Assembly (NCBI RefSeq): GCF_009832745.1
Contig: NZ_VRMJ01000042.1
Span: forward strand, 1-64,000
Reading direction: 5' to 3'
Origin: Polaribacter septentrionalilitoris
GTDB lineage: Bacteria; Bacteroidota; Bacteroidia; Flavobacteriales; Flavobacteriaceae
Length of the DNA stretch: 64,000 nt
The translations under genes and the position numbers were made by a program. This document shows positions 47,208 through 58,095 of the stretch, one piece after another; position 1 is the first letter of the stretch; every line of letters starts with the position of its first letter. The notes below the pieces were generated by a model, which made no database searches, was not told where the DNA came from, and worked only from the letters and a program-made list of their open reading frames with translations.

Positions 47208-48147
47208 ACCTTTTGTTCTTCTTGGTAAAGAAATTCCTGAAGGAAAACGTACAATTTTAGATCTAGAAGTTGCTAAACTACATACAAGAACTACTGTAAA
47301 AGTTCCTGTAATTGTAGAACGATCTCACAACACTGGACCTGTAGTTTTACTTTTAGCAGGTATACATGGTGATGAAACCAATGGTGTTGGTATTGTTAGA
47401 GAAATTATCGACTTAAAGATTAACAAACCCAAAAACGGAACTATTATTTGTATTCCTGTTTTTAATATTTTTGGATACTTAATTCAAACAAGAGAATTTC
47501 CTGACGGACGTGATTTAAACAGAATGTTTCCAGGTACACAAAATGGTTCTTTGGCTAGCCAATTTGCATATCAGTTTTCAGAAAAAATAGCTCCTTTTGT
47601 AGATTATGTAATTGATTTTCATACAGGTGGTGGAGAACGTGATAATATTGCACAAATTCGATGTAATAAAGACGATAAAAAAGGGTTAGAATTGGCTAAA
47701 GTTTTTAATCCACCAATGATTGTTTATTCAAATAATATTGTAAAATCGTTACGAGAAACCTTGCATAAAATGGGTAAAACTGTTATCCTTTTTGAAGGCG
47801 GAAAATCTAAAGAACTCAACCCTACTATTATTAACGAAGGTGTAAACGGAACTAGAAATGTACTTATTCATTTAGGTTTATTAGAAGGTGATATTACAGT
47901 TAGAGCAACACCCATTTTTGTAGAAAAAGCTAAATGGTTAAGAGCTTCAGATTCTGGTATGTTTAAAACAAGAGTTGCAAACGGAAGCTACATAAAAAAG
48001 AAAGATGTTTTAGGGGTTATTCAAGATCCTTTTGGTGAGTTTAAAAAGAAAATTTATGCACCTTTTAATGGTCATGTTTTTTGCATAAATAGAACACCAA
48101 TTGTAAACAAAGGTGATGCATTATTTCATCTAAGTCTAGAAGAATAG
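47197..48147 (+). CDS. Succinylglutamate desuccinylase/aspartoacylase-family metallo-hydrolase
   Basis: The 316-residue M14-like zinc enzyme has the ligand motif [12 protein letters not shown] (His and Glu) near residue 55, a further VIDFHTGGG His, RDLNRMFPG as substrate-binding segment, and a C-terminal beta domain (about 235-316). The family removes acyl or glutamyl groups from amino acids. Beside RimK and the protease it could recycle or cleave glutamate tails; that is inference from context. Confidence 0.85.
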   Translation: MSSKPFVLLGKEIPEGKRTILDLEVAKLHTRTTVKVPVIVERSHNTGPVVLLLAGIHGDETNGVGIVREIIDLKINKPKNGTIICIPVFNIFGYLIQTREFPDGRDLNRMFPGTQNGSLASQFAYQFSEKIAPFVDYVIDFHTGGGERDNIAQIRCNKDDKKGLELAKVFNPPMIVYSNNIVKSLRETLHKMGKTVILFEGGKSKELNPTIINEGVNGTRNVLIHLGLLEGDITVRATPIFVEKAKWLRASDSGMFKTRVANGSYIKKKDVLGVIQDPFGEFKKKIYAPFNGHVFCINRTPIVNKGDALFHLSLEE

Positions 48148-48160
48148 TTATTTTTACCAA

Positions 48161-48838
48161 ATGCGAATAGATATTATTTCAGTTGCTCCAGATTTATTAG
48201 AAAGTCCGTTTAATCATTCTATTATAAAACGTGCACAACAAAAAGGATTGGCAAAAATTGTTGTACATGATTTGCGTAAATTTGGTTTAGGCAACTACAA
48301 ACAAATTGACGACACTCAATTTGGTGGTGGAGCTGGCATGGTTTTAATGATAGAACCCATATCAAATTGTATCAAAAAATTACAATCTGAGAGGACTTAT
48401 GATGAGATTATTTACATGACTCCTGATGCAAAAACTTTAAATCAGTCTACAGCAAACACACTTTCTCTAAAAGGAAATATTTTAATTTTAACTGGGCATT
48501 ACAAAGGAGTAGATCAGCGTATTCGTGATAAATATATCACCAAAGAAATCTCTATTGGAGATTATGTGTTAACAGGTGGAGAATTGGCTGCTGCTGTTTT
48601 AGTTGATGCTGTTGTACGTTTAATTCCTGGTGTTATTGGCGATGAACAATCTGCACTAACAGATTCTTTTCAAGATAATTTATTGTCTCCTCCAGTCTAC
48701 ACAAGACCAGCTGATTTTGAAGGTATGAAAGTTCCAGAAATTTTACTATCTGGTAATTTCCCTAAAATTGAAGATTGGAGAAGTGAAAAAGCCTACAAAA
48801 GAACACAAGAAATAAGACCAGATTTACTTAATGATTAA
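48161..48838 (+). CDS. trmD: tRNA (guanine37-N1)-methyltransferase TrmD
   Basis: It methylates G37 of tRNAs reading CNN and CGG codons, preventing frameshifts. The 225 residues have the SPOUT trefoil-knot signature: [29 protein letters not shown], then [19 protein letters not shown]. Full length. It overlaps the next gene by 8 bp. Confidence 0.97.
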   Translation: MRIDIISVAPDLLESPFNHSIIKRAQQKGLAKIVVHDLRKFGLGNYKQIDDTQFGGGAGMVLMIEPISNCIKKLQSERTYDEIIYMTPDAKTLNQSTANTLSLKGNILILTGHYKGVDQRIRDKYITKEISIGDYVLTGGELAAAVLVDAVVRLIPGVIGDEQSALTDSFQDNLLSPPVYTRPADFEGMKVPEILLSGNFPKIEDWRSEKAYKRTQEIRPDLLND

Positions 48839-50309
48839 GCTATTCTCAATCATAAAAAAGAACAAAGCAATTTCTTGGGTTTTAGGATTCCAATTGTTTC
48901 GCTTGCTCTTACTTCCATTTATGGGTTTAATGCCTCAAGATGCCTATTATTACCTGTATGGCCAAAACCTGTCTTTATCCTATTTTGATCATCCTGGAAT
49001 GATTGGTTATATCTTAAGAATCTTTTCTGAAGTTTTTGGTCAATCTATTTTTGTAATAAAATTTGCTGATTTTACAATTACATCACTCACCATTCTAAGT
49101 TTTTACAAATTGGCTTCCTATTTCTTATCAAAAGAGAAATTACAAAGAGCTTTTGTACTATTGGTTTCAACCATTTTTATTTCGATTTTATCATTCAACT
49201 CTACTCCTGATGTTCCTTTATTATTATTCTGGACACTCAGTTTAATATGTCTTTACAAAGCTATTTTTGAAGACAAAAAATGGTTTTGGATTTTAGGCGG
49301 AATTGCATTGGGTCTTGCATTCAATAGCAAATACACAGCATTAGTATTACAAATAGGATTGCTGCTATTTCTTCTATTTTCAAATAAATATCGAAAACTA
49401 TTGATATCTCCTTGGTTATGGATTTGCTTGATTATTTCAGTAGTTGTAACTTTTCCTGTTTGGTATTGGAATTATCAAAACGATTTTGCCTCTTTTGCTT
49501 TTCAATCTTCAGAGAGAACAAGTTCTATCACAGAATTTAAAATTTCACCAAACTATTTCTTTGGCGCAATTGGGCATCAACTATTTTTATTGTTACCTGT
49601 TTTGTTTCTGATTTTCATCACTTTTACCTTTAAATATCTTAAACGAGCACTTCTAAAATTTAAAATCCCACAAGCCAAAACCTTATTTTTATTGGCATTT
49701 TTTGTACCTACTTTTGTTGGTTTTTTTAGCCTCACTCCTATTTATTGGGTAAAATTAAATTGGATGATGCCTTCATACATCACAGGAATCATCTTAGCAG
49801 GTATGTTCATCAGTAAAAAATTACTAAAAACTCAAATTATCATTTCAGTTATTATTCATGTATTGGTGAGTTTGCAAGTATTATTTTATTTGGTTCCTAT
49901 AAAAAGTGATGATACTTGGGTGGGATGGAAAGAATTGGCTATAGAAACAGAAAAATTACAACAGAAATACCCAAATACTTTTGTGTTTTCTGATGATAAT
50001 TATAAAACATCAGCTTGTTTGAACTTTTTTATGGACGATAAGGTCTACGCACAAAATATCATTGGTATACCAGCGTTACATTTTGATTATCTAGGTGATG
50101 ATTTAACAAGTTTAACCTCAAAAAACGCCATTTTTATTGACTCTGACAAACGATTTAAGAATATTGACAAAAAAGGAAATCATCCTAAACCATTAGACCA
50201 TTACTTTGAAATTGTTACAGAATTAGCTCCAATTATTGTGAAATTTAATGATAGAGAAGTTCGTAAATTCTGGGTATTCTATTGTACTAATTATCAAGCT
50301 AAAAAATAA
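48831..50309 (+). CDS. ArnT/PMT-like (GT39) polytopic glycosyltransferase
   Basis: The 492-residue protein has about 11-12 transmembrane helices. The first periplasmic loop carries [20 protein letters not shown], with the GT-C acidic residue and the YFDHP motif typical of family 39, and [15 protein letters not shown] follows. It probably transfers a lipid-linked sugar to lipid or protein. It is inserted between trmD and rplS, which are usually adjacent, and overlaps trmD by 8 bp. Confidence 0.82.
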   Translation: MIKLFSIIKKNKAISWVLGFQLFRLLLLPFMGLMPQDAYYYLYGQNLSLSYFDHPGMIGYILRIFSEVFGQSIFVIKFADFTITSLTILSFYKLASYFLSKEKLQRAFVLLVSTIFISILSFNSTPDVPLLLFWTLSLICLYKAIFEDKKWFWILGGIALGLAFNSKYTALVLQIGLLLFLLFSNKYRKLLISPWLWICLIISVVVTFPVWYWNYQNDFASFAFQSSERTSSITEFKISPNYFFGAIGHQLFLLLPVLFLIFITFTFKYLKRALLKFKIPQAKTLFLLAFFVPTFVGFFSLTPIYWVKLNWMMPSYITGIILAGMFISKKLLKTQIIISVIIHVLVSLQVLFYLVPIKSDDTWVGWKELAIETEKLQQKYPNTFVFSDDNYKTSACLNFFMDDKVYAQNIIGIPALHFDYLGDDLTSLTSKNAIFIDSDKRFKNIDKKGNHPKPLDHYFEIVTELAPIIVKFNDREVRKFWVFYCTNYQAKK

Positions 50310-50342
50310 TCAATATTCCTTTTATCAACTAAAATTTATTAT

Positions 50343-50350
50343 TATTTTTG
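50343..50350 (+). promoter_or_regulatory. -7 box of the rplS promoter
   Basis: TATTTTTG about 67 bp before the rplS ATG, followed by CACTCGC. The -33 region is TTT instead of TTG. The leader would be about 60 nt. Confidence 0.55.
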
Positions 50351-50417
50351 CACTCGCTAAATTAACCTCTGACGAAAATCGTGAATGTTATTTTAGAAAA
50401 AATCTAAAATTTAAAAG

Positions 50418-50768
50418 ATGGAATCTTTAGTAAAATTTGTTCAAGACGAATTTGTAACAAAAAACGAATTACCAGAATTTGCTGCTGGTGATACTATTAC
50501 AGTATACTACGAAATTAAAGAAGGAAACAAAACTCGTACTCAGTTTTTTAGAGGAGTTGTAATTCAAAAAAGAGGAAGTGGAGCTTCAGAAACTTTTACG
50601 ATCAGAAAAATGTCTGGTACTATTGGTGTTGAAAGAATCTTTCCAATCAACTTACCTTCTATTCAAAAAATTGAAGTTAATAAAAGAGGTAAAGTACGTA
50701 GAGCACGTATTTACTACTTTAGAGGTTTAACTGGTAAGAAAGCTAGAATTACTGAAAAAAGAAGATAA
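50418..50768 (+). CDS. rplS: 50S ribosomal protein L19
   Basis: The 116-residue protein begins MESLVKFVQDEFVTKNELPE. It has FAAGDTITVYYEIKEGNKTR, FRGVVIQKRGSGASETFT and RVKRRGKVRRA-like basic stretches characteristic of L19, located at the 30S-50S interface. Length is normal. It has its own promoter and a strong terminator, so it is separable from the GT39 and trmD genes. Confidence 0.97.
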   Translation: MESLVKFVQDEFVTKNELPEFAAGDTITVYYEIKEGNKTRTQFFRGVVIQKRGSGASETFTIRKMSGTIGVERIFPINLPSIQKIEVNKRGKVRRARIYYFRGLTGKKARITEKRR

Positions 50769-50790
50769 TTTCTTTTTTAAAATACATTTA

Positions 50791-50824
50791 AAAAGCGTTG
50801 TGAATTTTCACAACGCTTTTTTTA
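50791..50824 (+). terminator. Terminator of rplS
   Basis: A 12-bp stem AAAGCGTTGTGA/TCACAACGCTTT (50793-50804 with 50809-50820), a 4-nt loop and a T-run, 25 bp after the stop. Confidence 0.88.
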
Positions 50825-50882
50825 ATTAACAAATGTTAATAACCATGGTTAACATCATGTTGATTCTTAATTAGTTAAAAAG

Positions 50883-50914
50883 TTTGTAAACTTAAAAATC
50901 ACTATTATATTTAC
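50883..50914 (+). promoter_or_regulatory. Promoter of an orphan non-coding transcript
   Basis: TTTG (50883-50886), exactly 19 bp, then TATATTTAC (50906-50914). Apart from the last -7 base this equals the consensus, and no ORF over 60 codons follows for 700 bp. Confidence 0.6.
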
Positions 50915-51115
50915 AATAGAATTTACAAGTTAATTGAACTTATTAGTCTTTAAAAACTTATAATAAATTAAAAGTAAATACATAAAGTAACGTTCTTTAC
51001 ATATTGTTTTATCATAAGGCCAAAGATTGATTTATTTCAAAAAATGAAATTGACACAATTAGATTGATAACCTTGATTTAGATAGGAAACTCTTAATTGA
51101 ACGTAGACAGTATAA

Positions 51116-51283
51116 ATGAAAGTTTATGAAAACTACCAGAAATTTAAAGTGATACTAACGTGGAATCAAAACTTTAACTTTAATTCATCAAAAGTATTTT
51201 TTTGTAGACATATAAGTTGGTATAGAAGTTTAGATAAAACAATCCGAAACATTAATAAAAATTTTAAAAAAGTAGAATGCTAA
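51116..51283 (+). CDS. Possible 55-residue small ORF inside the candidate ncRNA
   Basis: ATG to TAA, 55 codons, product beginning MKVYENYQKFKVILTWNQ, aromatic-rich and basic, with no signal peptide. It is not recognised. A frame this long is uncommon but not rare by chance in AT-rich DNA, so this is a low-confidence call. Confidence 0.25.
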   Translation: MKVYENYQKFKVILTWNQNFNFNSSKVFFCRHISWYRSLDKTIRNINKNFKKVEC

Positions 51284-51410
51284 TTTAAAATTAAGGATGT
51301 TTCAACAACTGAAATAGTAAAGTAATTTCTTTGTAAGAAAAGAAATATAAAAGGAAACTTTTATTTGATTTTAGCAGCAATGCAAAACAGTACAAAAAAC
51401 TATTTCAAAG

Positions 51411-51455
51411 AAGCCATATCACTGCAAGAAATTGTATGATATGGCTTTTATTTTA
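51411..51455 (+). terminator. Terminator with no upstream protein gene
   Basis: AAGCCATATCA (51411-51421) pairs with TGATATGGCTT (51437-51447). The apical TGCAA-GAAA-TTGTA extends the helix, and TTTTATTTT follows. The nearest annotated upstream gene is rplS, which already has its own terminator. Confidence 0.8.
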
Positions 51456-51559
51456 CAATTAATTCACTTTCATATCAATACATTATATTTTTTATCAAAT
51501 GCTCATAAAAACTACAGAATTAATAACAATTTATCAATAAAAATTTGGTTTTAAATTCA

Positions 51560-51567
51560 TAAATTTG
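51560..51567 (+). promoter_or_regulatory. -7 box of the isocitrate dehydrogenase promoter
   Basis: TAAATTTG 60 bp before the ATG, with the 16-bp palindrome 13 bp downstream, near the expected transcription start. The -33 element is weak. Confidence 0.5.
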
Positions 51568-51580
51568 CTCCACTTTTTTT

Positions 51581-51596
51581 ACGAAATGCATTTCGT
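51581..51596. promoter_or_regulatory. 16-bp palindromic operator before isocitrate dehydrogenase
   Basis: The perfect palindrome ACGAAATGCATTTCGT lies 31 bp before the ATG. Read toward the gene, the flanks TTTT and ATTT are also the same as at the GAPDH site (8781-8796), so 22 of 24 positions match. Its place at or just after the predicted start suits a repressor. Confidence 0.7.
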
Positions 51597-51621
51597 ATTT
51601 CAAGTTCATAACTAAAATTAA

Positions 51622-53847
<2,226 letters not shown>

Positions 53848-53878
53848 AAAACTACAATAATTTTCTTAAAATATTAAC

Positions 53879-53908
53879 AAAAAGAGTGCTGTACAGCACT
53901 CTTTTTTT
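53879..53908 (+). terminator. Terminator of isocitrate dehydrogenase
   Basis: A near-perfect palindrome, AAAAAGAGTGCTG/CAGCACTCTTTTT (53879-53906), ends in T-run and lies 32 bp after the stop, immediately before the next promoter. Confidence 0.88.
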
Positions 53909-53911
53909 GGT

Positions 53912-53919
53912 TAGATTTG
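53912..53919 (+). promoter_or_regulatory. -7 box for the efflux operon
   Basis: TAGATTTG directly follows the isocitrate dehydrogenase terminator and lies 26 bp before the ATG at 53946. The -33 zone overlaps the terminator arm. Confidence 0.5.
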
Positions 53920-53945
53920 ATGCCAACCAAACAATTAACCATACT

Positions 53946-55199
53946 ATGAATAAGAAAAAAATTGCTATCATTCTATTTTCTTCAATTTTAATAATTTATT
54001 CTGGATATTATTTTTTTTTTTCTTCTTCAGATGAATCCTCATTATTAACAACAAAAGTAAAGAGAGAAAATTTTACTAGTAAAATTATTACTTCAGGAGA
54101 AGCACAGTCTAATAGTTTAAAAAAAATTACTGGTCCATCTACACAACTTACTAAAAATAATATTTACAATGTTAAAATTCAGAGCTTAGTTCCAGAAGGT
54201 ACTTTTGTAAAAAAAGGAGACTTTGTAGGAAAACTAGATCCATCAGCAGTAAACCAACAAATTAGTGATGGAAGACTTAATTTAGAAAGCGCTATTTCTA
54301 GGTTTACACAACAGAAACTTGACACTACTCTTAGTCTAAAACAAGAAAGAACAAGTATTAAAGATTTAGAATTTAGTTTTTCTGAAGCTAGTCTAGAATT
54401 AAAACAATCTATTTACGAACCACCATCAACCATAAAAAAATTAGAAAATAAATTAAAAAAAATAACACGAGATTTAAAAGAGAAAAAAGAAAATTACCTC
54501 ATTAAAAAGCGTCAAGCAAATGCAAAAATGATTATGGTTGGTAATGAAGTTTCTAAAAGAAGAAATAAACTAGATGGATTGATGGAACTCCTTAAATCTT
54601 TTACAATCTATTCTGATTCTAATGGTATGTTAACCTATGTAAAAGAATGGAATGGTAATAAGAAAAAAGTGGGTTCTACGATAACTCCTTGGAATCCTTC
54701 TATAGCTAATTTACCAGATTTAAGCAAAATGGAATCAAAAACATATGCGAATGAGGTAGATATTAGAAAAGTAAAAAAAGGACTTAAAGTTGAAGTAGGT
54801 TTTGATGCTTTTCCTGAATTAAAAATACCTGGTGTGGTTACTAGCGTAGCTAATGTTGGTGAAAGAAAAAGAGGTTCTGATATTAAAGTTTTTCAAGTAC
54901 TAGTAAAACTTGAAAGCACTAATAAAAATATAAAACCAGGCATGACAACGTCTAACGCAATTATTACTAATGAAAAGAAAGATGTTTTAACGATTCCACT
55001 AGAAACAATTTTTTCTAAAGACACTATTAGTTATGTTTATAAAAAGGCTGGTTTTTCTATTTCAAAACAACAAATAGAAATAGGTGATACTAACAATAAC
55101 ATTGCTATTGTAAAAAAAGGACTTAATGAAAATGATATTATTTTTCTTAATAAACCAGAAGGTTATGAAGAAGTAGCAATAACTTCTTTAAAAGAATAA
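53946..55199 (+). CDS. MacA/HlyD-like periplasmic adaptor of an ABC-type efflux system
   Basis: The ATG at 53946 is chosen because the upstream frame starts inside the terminator. The 417-residue protein has one N-terminal transmembrane helix (about 5-24), a lipoyl-type half (VPEGTFVKKGDFVGKLDPSA), a long coiled-coil hairpin (about 95-215) and beta-barrel and membrane-proximal domains (EVDIRKVKKGLKVEVGFDAF, NIKPGMTTSNAII). It bridges the inner-membrane permease and TolC encoded next. Confidence 0.85.
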   Translation: MNKKKIAIILFSSILIIYSGYYFFFSSSDESSLLTTKVKRENFTSKIITSGEAQSNSLKKITGPSTQLTKNNIYNVKIQSLVPEGTFVKKGDFVGKLDPSAVNQQISDGRLNLESAISRFTQQKLDTTLSLKQERTSIKDLEFSFSEASLELKQSIYEPPSTIKKLENKLKKITRDLKEKKENYLIKKRQANAKMIMVGNEVSKRRNKLDGLMELLKSFTIYSDSNGMLTYVKEWNGNKKKVGSTITPWNPSIANLPDLSKMESKTYANEVDIRKVKKGLKVEVGFDAFPELKIPGVVTSVANVGERKRGSDIKVFQVLVKLESTNKNIKPGMTTSNAIITNEKKDVLTIPLETIFSKDTISYVYKKAGFSISKQQIEIGDTNNNIAIVKKGLNENDIIFLNKPEGYEEVAITSLKE

Positions 55200-55203
55200 T
55201 AAT

Positions 55204-56538
55204 ATGTTTAATCAAATATTTTTAGAAAAGTTAAAATCTAATTTTAGCGAAGCTATACGTGTTATTTTAACAAATAAAACAAGAACTTTATTAACTTCAT
55301 TAGGTATTATTTTTGGTGTTGCCGCTGTAATAACTATGCTGGCTATTGGTAAAGGTGCCGAAAAAGAAATTTTAGATCAAATAAAACTTGTTGGTGTAAA
55401 TAATATTGTAATTACTCCAATAAAAGACAAAAAAACTGAAAATGAAGATGGTGATATTGAAAGTACTGAAACGAATGACAATAATACCAAAACCTTTTCT
55501 AAAGGTTTAGATATATTAGATGTAAATAGTATTCAAAAATACATTCCTTCTGTAAAACAAATAAGTCCTGAAATTTTTCTAGACACATACCTTATTAAAA
55601 AAGGAAAACAAAGTGCTGTTAAACTAATTGGAGTAAATAACAACTTTTTTTCTACTGCTAATATTACAATAGAAAGTGGTAAAAAATTCTCTAAACAACA
55701 AAACTTAAATTCTTTACCTGTGTGTATTATTGGTAAAAATATTGAACGTAAGATTTTTACTGGTGAAAGTGCTATAGGAAAAATGATAAAAGTTAAAGAT
55801 GTTTGGTTAGAAGTTGTTGGCGTTACCGAAGAAAAGTTTATTTCGGAAAATGCACAAGAGAATTTACACATTCGTAACTTAAATGAAGATATATATATAC
55901 CTATAAATACTTTTTTAATTAGATATAAAGACAGAAAACAAATTAGAATAACAAAAGGAAATCGAGGTTCATCAAAACAAAAAAATTATCATCAAATAGA
56001 TAGACTTGTAGTACAAGTTAAAAATACATCAGACTTAAATGCTACATCAGAGGTAATAAGTAGAATGTTAAAAAGAAGACATAATAATAAAATAGACTTT
56101 AAAATTTCTATACCTATACAACTCTTAAAACAACAACAAAAAACAAAACAGATTTTTAATATTGTGTTAAGTATAATTGCTGGAATTTCTTTACTAATTG
56201 GAGGAATTGGTATCATGAATATTATGCTAGCATCAGTATTAGAAAGAACAAAAGAAATAGGAATTATTAGAGCAATTGGGGCTACTCAAGAAGATGTTAT
56301 TTTACAATTTTTAACAGAGTCTGTTTTAGTAAGTATTGGAGGTGGAATTATTGGAATTGTTCTTGGCGTAATATCTTCCTATATTTTAGAAATTTCTACA
56401 GGTATTGAAACTATTTTATCACTAAGTTCTATTTTACTATCCTTTTTTGTTGCAACACTTATTGGTTTAATTTTTGGTATTGCACCAGCAAAATCTGCAG
56501 CTAGTAAAAGCCCTATCGAAGCTATAAGACACGAATAA
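55204..56538 (+). CDS. MacB/FtsX-type ABC transporter permease without ATPase domain
   Basis: The 444-residue protein has one N-terminal helix (about 27-47; RTLLTSLGIIFGVAAVITML), a large periplasmic MacB_PCD domain (about 50-315) and three C-terminal helices (about 320-440). ASVLERTKEIGIIRAIGATQ is the FtsX signature, followed by GLIFGIAPAKSAASKSPIEA. No Walker A or B motif is present here or in the neighbouring genes; the nucleotide-binding subunit must lie elsewhere. It is 4 bp after the adaptor. Confidence 0.9.
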   Translation: MFNQIFLEKLKSNFSEAIRVILTNKTRTLLTSLGIIFGVAAVITMLAIGKGAEKEILDQIKLVGVNNIVITPIKDKKTENEDGDIESTETNDNNTKTFSKGLDILDVNSIQKYIPSVKQISPEIFLDTYLIKKGKQSAVKLIGVNNNFFSTANITIESGKKFSKQQNLNSLPVCIIGKNIERKIFTGESAIGKMIKVKDVWLEVVGVTEEKFISENAQENLHIRNLNEDIYIPINTFLIRYKDRKQIRITKGNRGSSKQKNYHQIDRLVVQVKNTSDLNATSEVISRMLKRRHNNKIDFKISIPIQLLKQQQKTKQIFNIVLSIIAGISLLIGGIGIMNIMLASVLERTKEIGIIRAIGATQEDVILQFLTESVLVSIGGGIIGIVLGVISSYILEISTGIETILSLSSILLSFFVATLIGLIFGIAPAKSAASKSPIEAIRHE

Positions 56539-56540
56539 CT

Positions 56541-57998
56541 ATGAAAAAACTAATTATTATATTTTTCTTTATACTATCAATTTCTAATTATAGTCAGCAA
56601 AAAATTACTTTAGAAGAAGCTATTGATATAGCTCAAAAAAACTCTCCAGATTATAAATCTTTATTAAATGAAAACCAAGCTAGTTATTGGAGATTTAGAA
56701 GATTTAAAGCAGGATTTTTACCTCAGTTACGCTTTGATGCAACATTACCGCAATTTAGAAACTCTGTAAACAGAATTACACTAGATGATGGTTCTGACGA
56801 TTTTAGAAGATCAAACCAGATAAGGTTTGATGGTAGTTTATCTTTAAATCAAAATATTGCATTAACAGGAGGTACAATATCTGTAAGCTCTCAATTAGAA
56901 AGAGTAGATCGTTTTGAACCTACAGAATCTACCGGTTTTGCGGTTATTCCTTTTTCTTTGAATTACAGACAAAACTCTTTATTTTACAATCCTTTTAAAT
57001 GGCAAAAAAAAATTGAACCATTAATATACGAGGAAGCAAAAAGAGAATTTATCGAGAGAATGGAACAAGTCTCTCTAAATACTAGTAGACGCTATTTCGC
57101 ATTATTAAAAGCTCAAGTCCAAGCTAGAATTGCAAAATCAAATTTCTCAAATCAAGATACTTTATTTCAGATTTCTAAAGGAAGATTTAAAATGGGTAAA
57201 ATTGCTGAGAATGATTTACTTCAAATAGAATTATCTGTCTTAAACTCTGAAAATAACCTAATTACGAATCAAATTAATTTAAAAAGAACCTCTCAAAATT
57301 TAGCAAGGTATTTAGTGTTAGATACTGAGAACATAGTATTATCAACGCCCAAAGAATTAACCACATTTACTGTAACTGTAAAAAAAGCTTTAGAAGAAGC
57401 TAAAGCAAATAGAAAAGCTGTAATTGAATTTAGAAGAAGACGTCTACAAGCTGAACAAAATGTTGCAGAAGTTAAAGGAAACAACAGATTACAAATGAGT
57501 TTGAGAGCTAATTTTGGAATTTCACAACAAGGGGATGTCTTTAACAATTTATTTGACAACTTTAATCAACAACAAAGTTTAGTAATTTCATTAGGTATTC
57601 CTATTTTAGATTGGGGTGTTTCAAAATCTCGAAGAAAACTTGTCGAAGCCAACAAAGATTTAGAGTTAACAAATATTGAAATCGAGCAGCAAGAGTTTGA
57701 ACAAGAAATTTATTTACATGTTTTAAACTGGCAAAATCAACGAAACTTTTTAAAAACAGCAAAAAAAGCACAGGAAATAGCCATAAAAAGATACGAAATA
57801 ACTAAAAAAAGATTTATACTAGGTAAAATTACCATTACAGATTTAAACTTAGCACTTCAAGAAAAAGACAGATCGGTTTTGAGTTATTTAAATTCTCTTG
57901 AGAAATTTTGGATAGATTATTATACGTTAAGAAGATTAACTCTATATGATTTTATAAAAAATAAAAAAATAGAAGTAGACGATATAATTTATGATTAA
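56541..57998 (+). CDS. TolC-family outer-membrane efflux protein
   Basis: The 485-residue protein has a signal peptide (1 to about 19; LSISNYSQQ). Two TolC/OEP repeats begin KITLEEAIDIAQKNSPDYKS and VKKALEEAKANRKAVIEFRR, with long coiled-coil alpha-barrel helices between strands. It forms the outer-membrane channel of the adaptor/permease system (2-bp gap). Confidence 0.9.
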   Translation: MKKLIIIFFFILSISNYSQQKITLEEAIDIAQKNSPDYKSLLNENQASYWRFRRFKAGFLPQLRFDATLPQFRNSVNRITLDDGSDDFRRSNQIRFDGSLSLNQNIALTGGTISVSSQLERVDRFEPTESTGFAVIPFSLNYRQNSLFYNPFKWQKKIEPLIYEEAKREFIERMEQVSLNTSRRYFALLKAQVQARIAKSNFSNQDTLFQISKGRFKMGKIAENDLLQIELSVLNSENNLITNQINLKRTSQNLARYLVLDTENIVLSTPKELTTFTVTVKKALEEAKANRKAVIEFRRRRLQAEQNVAEVKGNNRLQMSLRANFGISQQGDVFNNLFDNFNQQQSLVISLGIPILDWGVSKSRRKLVEANKDLELTNIEIEQQEFEQEIYLHVLNWQNQRNFLKTAKKAQEIAIKRYEITKKRFILGKITITDLNLALQEKDRSVLSYLNSLEKFWIDYYTLRRLTLYDFIKNKKIEVDDIIYD

Positions 57999-58044
57999 CT
58001 TCCTTTTTAACGTTTTTTTATCTTTTCACTGAATTTTATAATAT

Positions 58045-58052
58045 TACTTTTG
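58045..58052 (+). promoter_or_regulatory. -7 box for the TonB receptor operon
   Basis: TACTTTTG about 43 bp before the TTG start at 58096; the -33 region is T-rich without a clear TTG. Confidence 0.4.
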
Positions 58053-58095
58053 TTTAAGTTAAATTTCAATTAATCAAACAAAAAAAACTCAAAAT

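Larger units (their letters stand above)
50921..51455 (+). ncRNA. Candidate ~530-nt structured non-coding RNA
   Basis: The region runs from a consensus promoter to an intrinsic terminator with no long ORF. It carries GTTCTTTACATATTG (50993-51007), which resembles boxA-type antitermination sequences of rRNA leaders. Local hairpins are ATTTCA/TGAAAT (51034-51050), TTTCTT/AAGAAA, ATAAAAG-GAAA-CTTTTAT (51347-51364, GNRA loop) and the terminator. It lacks the conserved cores of RNase P RNA and tmRNA. It could instead be the decayed remains of a gene, or the mRNA of the 55-codon ORF at 51116-51283. Confidence 0.45.

Noticed and set aside
50248..50430. 60-codon ORF between the GT39 gene and rplS
   Set aside because: It covers the rplS -7 box and runs into rplS in another frame; no supporting features.
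50921..51455. RNase P RNA or tmRNA
   Set aside because: Neither the RNase P conserved core nor the tRNA-like ends and CCA of tmRNA are visible.
53886..53945. Upstream extension of the efflux adaptor to 53886
   Set aside because: This start lies within the isocitrate dehydrogenase terminator hairpin and upstream of the -7 box; ATG 53946 places the membrane helix correctly.
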